Assembly: GCA_034440575.1 (NCBI GenBank)
Contig: JAOTOL010001599.1
Coordinates: 1,644,501-1,708,500 of the forward strand
From: Imbricaverruca yamaguchii
Lineage: Eukaryota > Arthropoda > Thecostraca > Neoverrucidae
Direction of reading: 5' to 3'
DNA: 64,000 nt
Shown: positions 24,091 through 35,395 of the stretch, piece after piece
Position numbering within the stretch: position 1 is the stretch's first letter
Layout: each line of letters opens with the position of its first letter
Program-made: the position numbers and the translations under genes
Notes under the pieces: model-generated
The model's input: the letters and a program-made list of their open reading frames with translations, nothing else
What the model was told of the DNA's origin: nothing
Databases searched by the model: none

Positions 24091-24640
24091 CAGGATCTCA
24101 GGATCACGAGAATCCTCAGGATGCGAGGTCGCCTCCCAGATCATGTCAGTCACAGAGAGCAATCACTGATCGCTAACACCAGCAGGGTCGGCCGGGCCGG
24201 CCTTTCCGAGTACGTCAATCACGCTTCAGACAATGGGACGGATTTAATGGTCGCCATCATCATCCTTCAAAACAATAGCGTCGGCCTGAGGCTGGCGCGT
24301 TACAGGCAGTATTGTTGGCAGTTACACAACCCAATGGGGACCCGGGTGGTAAAGGCAGCGGGCGGAACAGAGCAACAGAGTTTGTCGATGAAAGTCCAGC
24401 TCATTCCCTTAATTAACTCATTTCAAATGTTGGGCATCTCCGTTGGTTGTGTGTCGGCTGCCCTTTCTGGTTGGGGCTGGCGTTGTATCAGCCAGTTATA
24501 TTGTCCTCCGGGCTGGAGCCGGCCTGGTGCCGGCCAGTTGGATCGTGATCTGACTCAGCGCCGGCGTCAGCGGACCCTGGCGTCCGCGCGGATCGGGTGG
24601 TATTACGGGTCGTGCGGCGCCGCCCCGGCCCCGGCAGCGC
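24091..24640. other. unassigned interval
   Basis: One plus-strand frame (24121 onward) is open across this segment and into the next array. No domain, start context or splice pattern is convincing. Confidence 0.3.
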
Positions 24641-24644
24641 CGGC

Positions 24645-25375
24645 AGAGGCCGGCCGGCGCGCTCCCCGCTCACCTGCTGCAGCCGGCCGGCCCGGTATGC
24701 CGCAGAAGCGCTCACGCTGCAGCCGGCCGGCCCGGTATGCCGTCGGCCGACAGCCCTGCAGCACGCCATGTGGCAGGCCGGTATGCCGTCAGCCGGCAGA
24801 GGCTCCCCGCTCACCTGCTGCAGCCGGCCGGCCCGGTATGCCGTCGGCCACAGCCCTCAGCAGCATATGCCAACAAGATATGCCGGCCTAGCCGGCGCCC
24901 CCCTGCAGCCGGCCGGCCGTATGCCGTCAGCCGACAGCCCTCAGCACGCCATATGGCAGGCCGGTGTGCCGTCAGCCGGCAGAGGCTCCCCGCTCACCTG
25001 CTGCAGCCGGCCGGCCCGGTATGCCGTCGGCCGACAGCCCTGCAGCACGCCATATGGCAGGCCGGTATGCCGTCAGCCGGCAGAGGCTCCCCGCTCACCT
25101 GCTGCAGCCGGCCGGCCCGGTATGCCGTCAGCCGACAGCCCTGCAGCACGCCATATGGCAGGCCGGTATGCCGTCAGCCGGCAGAGGCTCCCCGCTCACC
25201 TGCTGCAGCCGGCCGGCCCGGTATGCCGTCGGCCGACAGCCCTGCAGCACGCCATATGGCAGGCCGGTATGCCGTCAGCCGGCAGAGGCTCCCCGCTCAC
25301 CTGCTGCAGCCGGCCGGCCCGGTATGCCGTCGGCCGACAGCCCTGCAGCACGCCATATGGCAGGCCGGGGGTGGC
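24645..25375. repeat. 101-bp tandem repeat, about 6 units
   Basis: Units of 101 bp contain CCGGCCGGCCCGGTATGCCG, CCCTGCAGCACGCCATATGG and GAGGCTCCCCGCTCACCTGC. The left units (24660-24960) are shortened or scrambled; from 24980 they are almost identical. The unit itself contains two related halves around GGTATGCCGTC. Confidence 0.95.
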
Positions 25376-26561
25376 CGCGCCACCTAGCAATAAATTAGCG
25401 GTAACGCTGTGTGAGGCGTGGGTGTGGGAGCGACGGCGCACGGCAACACGCGTCTCACTTTCGGAAGCCGCGGCCGCAACAACTGGTGCGCTTCGCATCG
25501 CCCGGATCGATTTAGCGGGGTGGCTCAGTCGCCCAGTCGACAGCAGTCATTTGCCGACCTGACTCGAGCAGGCGGCACCGCTCTGCTGCACTGCACCGAC
25601 ATTCAGCACGCGACAATCAGAGGTGCAGACAGACGCTCGCCACCGCTAATCAGTGGCCGTCGGCTGCACAGCAAAGCAGGCATTCATCTAGCAGACATCT
25701 TATCGCTCAGATATCAAGTGCGAATGGAGACGTTCCCAGTGAAAATAAAAATACAACGCTACTGATAATCGTGCACTGGGGCGCAACATCTGAACAAAAT
25801 GATTTCTTTCATTTCTGTTTATTATTTAGGTTCCTTCATCACAAGGAACGCCACAGAGCCAATGTTAGAAATTATGAAATTTAACTGGAGAATCCTGAAA
25901 GTTCCGGATGTCTTGGCCCCCTGAGGCTAATAGCAAGCTATGTCCATTACTGTTCTATACAAGTAAATTGACCATTGACAGGACAGTTCGCCATAGAAAT
26001 GTAACACTTCCATTTTAGGGAAAAATTAATTTTTTTGGGGGGGGGTTTTTTTAACCTCTTCCGAAATGTAAACCTTTTAGGGGCGCATTCCGTTCAGGGG
26101 TTGCGAAACCTGCGACTTCTCAGTGACCGCTAAGGGAGGGGTTGTGCGACATTTACGTTTGCAGGAAGAAACTTTCCTAGAAATTATGTCGGAAATAGTG
26201 AAGGGGACCTACCTATGAAGTAAAAATGGATGCGCGACGGGCAGAGCAGCCTGTGGTTGTAATGCTACCTACCGCCTGCACTAACAGTGGTTTGTAGGTG
26301 ATGCAGGTATTTGCATGACTTTGGCACCAGTAGTACATTCGGAAGCAGGGTATTCACGTGGTGACTCCTTAGATGAACGGCGGCGCCATGAAATGCTGGG
26401 ACAGCCACAGCAGCTAACGTGCCGATTAGCCACGAGAACGAAAACACAACAACGTGTCCAGACGGGGACCTGTTTCGGCAGACCCACCGCGTCCCTTCCC
26501 ACGGCGACACCTCGCCCACGGTCGCCGCCAGCTCACCACTCATCCCAGGCCGTGTGGTTAC
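25376..26561. other. unassigned interval
   Basis: GC-rich until about 25700, then AT-richer with T/G homopolymers near 26030-26050. No feature supported. Confidence 0.3.
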
Positions 26562-26627
26562 CTTCAGCTGCAGCAGCTCATCCTCCGCAGACGGCTCAGT
26601 GCACGGCTGGATTTGTGCATTGTAATC
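26562..26627 (-). CDS. weak candidate internal exon, unknown protein
   Basis: On the minus strand a pyrimidine-rich tract ending in CAG (acceptor at 26628-26629) precedes 66 nt open only in phase 0, then GTAACC. It would encode 22 residues, DYNAQIQPCTEPSAEDELLQ followed by LK. The polypyrimidine tract is good and the donor mediocre. I recognise no family and found no certain partner exon, though a possible phase-0 exon lies upstream at 29844-29887. Confidence 0.22.
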
Positions 26628-28074
26628 CTGGATGTGAAGAGGAAAAGTTGGGGGCAGTCAAATAAAGAGAGGATACTTTGGTTTCAAGCATGCGACACCA
26701 AACTGTCAATTTACACTTTCCAGTGAATCTTGAGCACTTCGTCACGGGATATCCATTGCTCATTGATTGGTTCATTGATAAACAGCACCATTCAACCTCC
26801 AAATGATAAAATTGAGATAAGAATTTTCCCGAGAGGATGGCGTTCTGGATGACAAAATCCGGAAACGGTCTACTTTGTCCGGCCATGGCCCGGTGAGCAT
26901 GACATTGGACGAAGTGACCGGCGCGGTGCTGGAGCGCCATGCTGAGAGCCACCAGTGGCTCAGCCGAGCGAGCCCGACGAATTTGCATTGCTAACGAGCG
27001 CCTTATCTGCATTTTGCAACGGCTGCAATGGTGTTCACCGCACCGGTCTGCGCATGCCCATGGATCCTTTCCAACGCCGCGGACTAATGGATGCTGGTGG
27101 GGCAGTGTCCTGGAATGAGTTCCGGAAGGCGTGGAGGATGCGAGCCAAGGACGTCGAAAACAGTTCTGACGTAGAAAGGCGTCAGCAACGTGATAGCTAA
27201 AATTGTCGAAATTATAAAGATAGCAGTTCTACTAAAACGTTTTCGCTGCACTACAATCAAAGCCGAGTATTGCATGAACAATTAGATACCCTACTATGGT
27301 TGAATTCGGTCATGTTTACGGGAGCCTACTCAGGAAGTCAAAACTCTGTTTGCGATGGTTAAATTAGGTAGACAATGTCCAATTAGGTTAACCAGGCTTC
27401 TGTTAGGTGTCGAGTTCAGCACAAATTTATGAATTTTAGGACACGACGGTGGTGAAGAATGGTGTGTTTCTGAGGACGATTTCCTTACACAAATCGACTG
27501 TGATTCTATGCATTATAATCCGACACATCCTTCCCAGGATATCCCAGCTTTACGGACGATAATCGTGATGTAGACTTCGCGGTGCCTAGCGCGTCGGAAG
27601 ACTTCGTACGTAGTCTTTTGATCTTACGAGTAGATTTGGATCTAGAACTGTTCGGAGACGAACTCGTCTGGAGCCTATCCAAAGAGATCTTCTATCAACA
27701 GAACCTAAAGTGAAATGTATATCTCAGACACCGTAAGATCATATAGTAAAGCCATGTAAAGACCGGATCCTCAGTCAAAGATCCAGGAGGGGAATTTCGC
27801 AAACTGACACTCAAGTTCTTGTCACAGAGGTCCTTTCGCCTTTCCAGCAAATTTTTGGATATTGAATATCGGTGGACCGGACAAGGCAAGCTACATCTGC
27901 ACCATGGACGTTGCCACGTTTGTGGGATATGAGGACGGCGTGGATTTTAGTATATGTATTCTACGCAACGCCACGGATATCGCCAATATTAAGTTTCCCG
28001 AAGTTCGGGTGATGCGTTCCATTATCTCCCGACGTGGGTATTTCAGCGGTCTGCGTCGACCCGAAACTATACGG
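26628..28074. other. unassigned interval
   Basis: No gene recognised. The plus frame 27862-28350 crosses the inverted repeat described next and has no known domain. Confidence 0.3.
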
Positions 28075-28131
28075 AAGCGTCGGCCAGTACCACCGGTTAC
28101 TTCGGAAACCCTGTGGTACTGGCCGACGCTT
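28075..28131. repeat. perfect inverted repeat, 19-bp arms, 19-nt loop
   Basis: The arm AAGCGTCGGCCAGTACCAC at 28075-28093 is matched exactly by its reverse complement at 28113-28131. No flanking direct repeat was recognised. Confidence 0.95.
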
Positions 28132-28458
28132 AACGGTGGTTGCTTCACATCGCGAGTGTCTCAGGCTTCACCATCATCTTACGTGGAAAGAAGTCGAGAC
28201 TGGCGACCACTCCGTCCTGCTACGTTCCCAGCGGACGTCGGAGGTACATTTGTGGCGCAGGTGTATCATATTACGACTACTGAATCATCACCACAACTCG
28301 AGATAAATCTCACTTCAGACTGCCCTCAGACGGACGTAAATCGGACGTAAATCGACGTAAGTCGCCGTTACACACCGCGCCGGTAGAAAACGGATAGCCG
28401 CAAGCGATTTAACGGGCGTCTGGCAGGCGTCCGTAAAACATAAAACGGATGCGGTGTT

Positions 28459-28494
28459 CAACAGGCTTTGGTGTCATGTCACCAAAGCCTGTTG
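28459..28494. repeat. perfect inverted repeat, 15-bp arms, 6-nt loop
   Basis: CAACAGGCTTTGGTG, then TCATGT, then the exact reverse complement. It lies about 330 bp from the previous hairpin. GACGTAAATCGGACGTAAAT-type short repeats occur between them (28330-28365). Confidence 0.95.
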
Positions 28495-29291
28495 CCGCCT
28501 GCAGGTGTCAATCGCAAGGATGTGGAGCAGTGTCACAGGAGCTATCCCATGGCGTGGAGAGGGGGCTAGAGCCATTCTGAAGTCGATTACTTCCACGGAA
28601 AACATTCTGGCCCGACATTTTCGTCGTCCAGAACATCATTCTCTCCGAAAATAATCCATATATTTATATCGCCCAAAGGTTAAAAAATGTGTGACGATGA
28701 CTGCGAGCCCATTGCACTTGGCTACAAATGCCCAAAAGTTTGCTGGAAGGAGCAGACCCAGAGGGCCGCCGTCGCTAAAGGAGCATGTCCTTCGCCAGAG
28801 AGGCCAATCTTTGGCGATATTTTACACCCACAAAAAATGATATGCTCTCGCAATCAAGGACAATTTCATTGCATCAACGTTGCTTAAAACAGACTCGACG
28901 AATGCTCACTGTTGATATCTGACGGGCTTTTCTAAATCGGAGAACAATTCATAAATTCCTCCTAGATAGCCTTCTGAATTCGCTTCCGCTCACTGACAAG
29001 TGCAAAAGGGAGCTTCTAAAGCCTCAGACAAGCATAATCCTGTCCATATTTCAATTCGATGACTCAAACATTTTTTTCTTCCCAAAAATCCAGGAATGCA
29101 AAAATCAGTTGTGACAGTGCGCTGCCCCGGATATTTTCGTGTATGTGTTTGTGTCGCCGCAGTGTCACCTCAAACTTACACACAACACACACAAACACAA
29201 TGAAGCAGGCAGGGAACCCCAATGCAATGTAGTTTTGTCACGATTTGCCGTGCTGAGTGGCCTGGAAAAGCACCGGCACCACATGGATGGT
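28495..29291. other. unassigned interval
   Basis: No gene or repeat family recognised; an ACACAA-rich stretch lies near 29175-29200. Confidence 0.3.
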
Positions 29292-29538
29292 CAGGGGCGG
29301 ATACAAAGGGAACAACCCCCCCCCATCATGGGAAGGTGGCGCATGTCCGGCCGGGAGAAGGGCCCTCGAGAAAGACAAGAGTGCACCCCTCAGAGGCGCC
29401 CCTGACAGGAAAATGTGCCCCTCTGGGAATGTTCGAGTGAACCCCCATCAAATTTTCCAGCCAGAAGCTCCCGAAAAGCAATGCACCGCTCCTCAGGACA
29501 TGTGCCCCCACCCACGACAACTGATCGATCCGCCCTTG
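29292..29538. mobile_element. hAT-like non-autonomous element, 247 bp
   Basis: The left end is CAGGGGCGGATACAAAG and the right end in reverse complement CAAGGGCGGATCGATCAG, an imperfect terminal inverted repeat of hAT type. The flanking 8-mers TGGATGGT (29284-29291) and TGGGCGGT (29539-29546) agree at six of eight positions, which fits the 8-bp target duplication of hAT elements after some decay. There is no transposase frame; the interior is GCCCC/GGGGC-rich. Confidence 0.65.
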
Positions 29539-31839
29539 TGGGCGGTGGAACTTTAGTTGAAATCCTTGTCTATCGTCCGGAAGCGTTGCATTTACTATTA
29601 TAATGTGCATTGCGTAAGTGACCCGAAATGTAGGCAGGTACTACCTCATCACTCGTCAGTGGTGCTGCCGTACTGCAAGGTCCGGCGCCCCTACCCCAGT
29701 GAACAGGACGTCACGTCCGGTGTCTGTGGACTAGCACACTGCCCCACCCACTTCCGGTCCACCGTGCAGGGCCGTCAGTGCATTGTCACCTGGCCAAGCA
29801 GGACACCTGTGCAGTCGCACGCGCTGTCGCCCACTGTACTTACCTCAGCCTGTAGCGACGTTAGAGCCAGCTGGTGTGGCAACCTCCCTGCGGAGCCCGC
29901 ACTCGCTATGGCACCCGCTCAGGACGGCAGCGGCACGCCGGAAACACCCAGCCGCCCCCGCACCCGGCACAAACCGGCAGCACCCAACGCGCCGCGCCGC
30001 TGTACTGGCGCGCCCAGCCCGCTACACAGTCATAGGAATGCCCCACGCACATGCTGTTGCGATTATTGCGACATCTATTGTAAAATGTACGAACTATAAG
30101 TACTCATCTGTATGCCGCTGCCAGATTCAGAGGTTTTCCCTACAGTTACAGGTTTGGGGGATTGGTTTAAGAGGTTGTGGAAAGGAGTGAGTCCTTTGTC
30201 TACTTAATTTCTCGAATTCCGTGGAGTGTGACGTGAACTGCAGCCACGGAGTGTTTTATTAAATTTCTCACTAGGTTACTTAGGTGAGGCATTTCAGTCG
30301 TTATTCGTAAACATTCTTACTAATTTTCACAGTTATCATGTATTGCATGCCGTTATATAAAAGCAATGTGATTGAAATACACGTCGGCAAAGTGATAGCA
30401 CCACCAATTCTATAAAGCCTCCAGCTACAATCACATTGTCATTGGTCACTATGCCCAATTTAAAATGAATATGCACATAGTGTCAGCAGCAAAAGGAAAC
30501 AAAATGTGTAACAATTCTGAGATGTCTCATGTGTTATGTAGATTAATTCTATATATGTCTAAGGCAGGATTCGACAGGCATGTCGATGACAGAGGACACT
30601 TGCATTCGTCATTGCTCAGTGATGCATTCGTCATTGCTCAGCTCACATGCCGACAGCGGACAGATGTCGTTCCGCTGTGTGGACGCCAGCAACCCGCTGC
30701 TGGCTGGGGAGTGAAATGTATTACCAATGCCGACATCCAGCCGACATATAGCCGACGTGGGACCCATGTCGGGACACTAAGGGCCCGCTCTCGGCTGAGG
30801 AGTGAGATGTCTGACAACAGTCTGACGTCAGCGGACCGCCATTGATGTGCCGAGTTCAAACCGACATCTGTTGATACTCCAGGTCAGTATGTCGATGTCG
30901 GACTGAGGGCGACCCGATGCCGGCATGCTTTTTACAAGATGTCGAGCTCGCCTCGACACATGAGGACATCGGCATGATTACTGGGTGAACGTATCATTAC
31001 TGATTGCATGATTACTGGGTGGAGACGTAAATAATCAGAAAAGGAAGTTTCTAAAGGTCCGAAGTTCGAAGTTTATCTAGTTTGCTCCTGTTTACAGGGA
31101 TGTTATTTTCCATACTTTTGGGGACATATCCCCATTAACAATACTAAAACGTTATAACCGTCCAGTTGGCTATGTCAATAATTTTACAATTTCCGTGGTG
31201 ACTTGACTGGAGCCCAGCCATCAGGTAAAAGCACGGACACTGTAATAAATAGTTGTCCAAGCAATTAAAAGAACTTCGTTCCTATCCTATGTGCTACAAG
31301 ATTAACCTGATATCTAAGTTCTTCTAATAACTGAAATGTAAGGGTTCTGATTTATGTACTTTTGAAAGGGCAGTATCCCATCAATGTTGCTTTGCCACCC
31401 ATAATAATTTCAGATTTAACATGGGATCACGCTGAGTGTGCCTCCTCAATCCATTGTCCCTCATATTGCCTTCATGCACTTTGGCCCCATCCCATCCTCA
31501 CTAATTTTCAGAAATCAACACTCATGATTGAATGCATATATAATAAAGTTAAGGAATGCATGCAATGACACATAATTCGTAGTGGAGTCTGTTACACACT
31601 CCGTGCACCAATCTGCTCTGGTCGTTGTCTTGCTTCAGTCAGATAATGTGGGTAATTTGGCAATTATTGCCCTAGTGAACTTAGTGGTTTGGACGTTTTA
31701 TAATTGTTCATGTCGATATTTATCCTAAGCCAGCTTAGGGTGCCTCGCCTATCCATTCTCCGATGGTAAAGAAATAAATCTAGATATTTTCTTTTCAGCC
31801 ATGGTTGACGTCGATAGTCCCATTTTTAATACTAAAAAC
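29539..31839. other. unassigned region with small direct repeats
   Basis: The 19-mer GCATTCGTCATTGCTCAGT occurs at about 30603 and nearly again at 30623. GCCGACAT-like motifs cluster at 30640-30960, and GGCTG(G/A)GGAGTGA(A/G)ATGT occurs twice there. A possible minus-strand exon at 29844-29887 has a strong GTAAGT donor but an ambiguous acceptor. No gene is assigned. Confidence 0.35.
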
Positions 31840-32110
31840 CAGGGGCGAGTCCAAGAGCAGGACCGGAGAGAGCGATCGCCTCCTCAGCACCACAGAGGGC
31901 GCCTTCGTTAGAGGTTGAGCGCCCCTTCGGCGTGAAGGTTGATCTTACTCTCCCCCAAACAAAATTGACAATCGAAGGCATTCCCTGAGCAGAAAAGCCC
32001 CCCATCAGAAGGTAAAATGTCGCCCACCGCTTCTTGTGAACAAAATTTGGAGATGGGTGGCGCCCCTCCACGTGGGAATGCACCTCTCCGAATTTCGCAC
32101 ATCTTACTCG
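31840..32110. mobile_element. probable hAT-like element, right end not located
   Basis: It begins CAGGGGCGAGTCCAAG, similar to the termini at 6532 and 29292, and has a comparable GGCGCC/GCCCC-rich interior (for example GGGTGGCGCCCCTCC near 32055). I could not find a matching inverted terminus, so the right boundary is only where the similarity in style fades. Confidence 0.4.
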
Positions 32111-32598
32111 TTAACGAAATCATAGATCCATCAGTATCCATTTGTGAATTTATTTTACGATACATGCCCTCCATGTGCAGTGGCTATTATGGACAGTCCG
32201 GGTAAAACTCACCAATATTTGCAAAGAAAGGACAGATTTCTGATAAATAGTGGGAGTATATGCGCAATAAGCATTTGTGCACCAACATAATTCAATACCC
32301 ATATCACTATCTGCACTACACACACCGTGTTTGCAACACGAGCTCAAAACGAGTAGCTTATAGAAGTGATAGGAAAGCTATGGCCTAAAGGTGAGTTTAT
32401 AGTGCACACACATCCATTGTGTGAGTTTTTTTGTGTGTGACTAGTGTTGTTCATGGAGATAAGCCAGTGCATGCTTGTTGAAGTTAGACAGCCTCGATGT
32501 CTTTGTTTCACAGTAGGAAGTTTACTATAGTGGAAGACAGACGAGTAGATAAATCTCCCGCGACCAGCCTGTTTTGTTTGAACAGGATGGTCGCGTGT

Positions 32599-33733
32599 TT
32601 AACGGTTTCTCAGCGTAGAGTTTGCAAGGATTAGACCGCCAATGTGCGTTGGCCTAACCGTCAGAATGATCTTGTGGAGCAAAGTAAGGCTGTGAAATAG
32701 ATGCAGATCAGCTCCAGTGAGAAGACCCAACTCGTTACGAACATCAGAAATATGATCAAATTTCCGTAGACCTGACATGACTTTAGTAGCGAAGTTAATG
32801 ACCTTGTCTAGTCTGTGGATGTTTGCTGCCGACCCGTTCCCGAAAAGAGATATGCAGTAGCGGATATTTGATATAACTAGGCTATTGACTATAGTGAAGA
32901 AGGTACTGGTGGGCAGATGGTGACGCAGATGGTTCAGAGCCAGAAGGAATTCAGTACACTTGCGGACCGCAACAGCTACATGGGAATCCCACGACACGTG
33001 GCGAGCAAATGTCACCCCAAAGTTCTTACACGAATGGCTATCATCCATCACGGCGTCCCTAAAGCACACACGTATCGGGGTAATATTACAAAGATGTTGA
33101 CGCGATCCGAACGAAGAAGCTGAGTTTTGGTCTGGTTCACCTTCAAACCGTTATCCAGGAAGTATTCGTATAGTTATTTCATACGTGCCTCCATCTGACT
33201 TATCAGACTTGGGAGATCAAATTTGTGACCGGAGATGGGGACATGGGTGTCGTCTGTGAACTGAGTGACGTGTGTTACCGGGACGTGCAAACTAAGGTCG
33301 TTCGAAAAGATGGAATAGAGGAGTGGACCTAATGATGAGCCTTGAAAGACACCTATGTTGTTTGGGAGAAAGGAGGAGAGATGCCTTTTCCGAGTTGATC
33401 TGAGAGGCGTATGACCTCCCAGGTATGCCCTAAACCAGTCGGTATCGATTCCATGGGGTTTAGTGAGCAGTTTGGTGTGGTCTATTGCGTCAAAGCATTT
33501 ACTGAGGTCCAAATTGCAAAGTAGAGCTACTTTCGAACGGTCCATTATTGTTAGTATTCTGTCCGTGACTGAGATAAAAGCGGTTTTCGTAGAGTGGCAT
33601 GGTCTGAAACCGTGCTGAGTTTGGGCCAGTAGGTGGCTTGAGTTCAAGCAGTGATGAAGTTTTATTTGCACTACCCTCTCAGTAATCTTGGCGATAACCT
33701 GAACCAATGAGATTGGCCTAAAATTAGTACAAA
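32599..33733 (-). pseudogene. LINE reverse transcriptase (ORF2 C-terminal part), broken
   Basis: Motifs in order: RPISLVQVIAKITERVV (finger region), GFRPCHSTKTAF, DLSKCFDAIDH, QGSSLGPLLYSIFSNDL and FTDDT, where the usual catalytic [FY]ADD has Thr for Ala but keeps both Asp. A stop follows at 33174, and the thumb region (DNGLKVNQTKTQLL, then FGVTFARHVSWDSH) continues after it and through a frameshift near 33070. The C-terminal part ends at 32599. Family knowledge: this enzyme copies the element RNA at the target site. It is not functional here. Confidence 0.85.
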
Positions 33734-33734
33734 T

Positions 33735-34960
33735 GTGTCGATCGGGATACGTGGCTGCCGGTCGGCGCTGGACGCACCGGGCTTGGTCGGCGGCCTACCG
33801 AAGTTGTGCGCACTTCTCCTGCAGCCGAATGGCTGCGGAGCCTGGCATTCCTTGAGGAATTTGCTTGAGTCTGCGGAGCCGGAGTGGTCTTTGTGCTGGG
33901 AGCCAGGGTGGTTTGTGTCGGTGTGGTCAGTGGTGTGAATATTTCTTTTTTAGTGGAGCTAAGCCGGAACTCATGTCAGTTTGCATAGAAGCAGAAGTGG
34001 TATTGACACGAGGGGTGGATGCAATGGTGGCCGCCTGGGCGTACGTTTTAGTGGTCGGAGAGGTGGCCTCGACGTTACGCCGAACCTGCGGATAGGAGAC
34101 TCTAGTAGTGGCCTTGACAGCGAAAACCTCTTTTTTCGTCACCAGACTGGACAGAGATTGGAAGTGGTGAGGTGAGGAGGTGGTCGGATGTGTTGCAGCT
34201 AAGGCAGTGAGCAGGTTTGGAACAGGTGGAATCAGGATGAGCTGGTTCTCCGTACTTGGGGCAGCGGGCTAGTTGGCGACATGTCTCACTGCCATGGCCA
34301 AAGCGCTGAAAATTAAAACAGCGGAGAGGATTGGGAACAAATACATGGACTTCGTATCGGATATAGCCGGCGAGAAGGGTCTTGGGAAGAGTGGTAGAGT
34401 TGAAGGTAAGGACAAGGAGGCTTGTATCCCTTTTCTGGCCATCTTTGAAAGAGGTAATGTGGGTGTGAGCCACCCCCTCAGGCCTAAGCTCTGTATGGAT
34501 CTCCGTTTCAGACATGAAGCGGAGCTCCGGCGCGCAGACTGTGCCCTTAGTGGTGTTGCGGTAGGAGTGGCGAGAGATGGTTACGGATTTACCACAAAAT
34601 GTGGTGGGACGAAGGAGGGTTTTGGTCTTGGCTCGGGTTTGGGTTTTGATGACGAGGGTTCCGTTGGCTGTGGCTTCGATGTCGGTATTGGCCAAGGAGC
34701 AGATGGCGAGGAGTTGCTTGGTCGGCCAGAAAACGTTAATACGGCGGAAGGAACGGATTCCTCGACATGCTTAACGACTGCGTAGGAGCCAGCACTGTCG
34801 AGGTAGGGTTCAATGGGCTGGATAGGTTCAGGTTGGGAGGGTGTGGTCTGGCTCGAGCGTGGGTCAGCGGCGAGGAGTGTGATGGTCTGGTCCGGAGACG
34901 AGGTCGTAGTCTTGGGACGAGCAGGGGTCGGTAATATGCAAAGGGCTTTCATGGCACAAT
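33735..34960 (-). pseudogene. LINE ORF1 (gag-like nucleic-acid-binding protein), broken
   Basis: A Pro/Ser-rich N-terminal part (34952-34581) is in a different frame from the main part (34695-34102). The main part has the gag-like sequence PNPLRCFNFQRFGHGSETC followed by CPKYGEPAHPDSTC and CLSC, three CCHC-type knuckles of Jockey/I-clade ORF1 proteins. In the first knuckle the second Cys is replaced by Phe. The tail runs to the deletion junction near 33735. Confidence 0.75.
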
Positions 34961-35395
34961 CGGGTGTAATGGTTCAGTGTAGGTCATCAACGGCTGTACC
35001 CTGTGAGGGAGTATCAGTGGTCAAATCTGTTTCGTGCGACGGTCATCGGATGTGGTAAGAGGCGGGAATTCTGAGTCGGAGTCCGTTGGAGAGTAGGGGT
35101 CGGTGTCCTTTTTACGTTTTTCCCCATCGCGGGGAAAAATCTTACCTAATGTTATTTAAATAAGGACGAAGAACGTGTGGAAACGCAGAGAAAGGAAAAT
35201 ACGGCGAAGATAAAAATTACGTGGGGTGACGGGTGCCACCCCAGTGGAAAGACAACGAAAAAGAGCGACAGCTGTCGCAACAAGAAAACAGAAAATAAAG
35301 CTGTAGAACCTAGCAGCCAGTCACGCCAGAATTGGCAGGGCGGAGTGTCCAGTGAGCTTTGACAAATATTGTCGCGCTCGAACAGTACTGACACC

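Larger units (their letters stand above)
32559..35390 (-). mobile_element. Jockey/I-like LINE, internally deleted and decayed
   Basis: Minus-strand order is ORF1-like gag (about 34960 to 33735), then reverse transcriptase (33733 to 32599), then a 3' hairpin (32559-32573/32581-32595, 14 of 15 bases paired). The apurinic endonuclease and the first part of the reverse transcriptase expected between them are absent, so about 1 kb or more was deleted at the junction near 33735. Stops and frameshifts break both ORFs. The upstream end abuts a gypsy-type integrase on the opposite strand near 35390, so one element may have inserted beside or into the other. Confidence 0.8.

Noticed and set aside
3727..25375. 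CRISPR-like arrays of 25-37-bp repeats
   Set aside because: Units are directly adjacent with no unique spacers, and there are no cas genes; the genome is eukaryotic.
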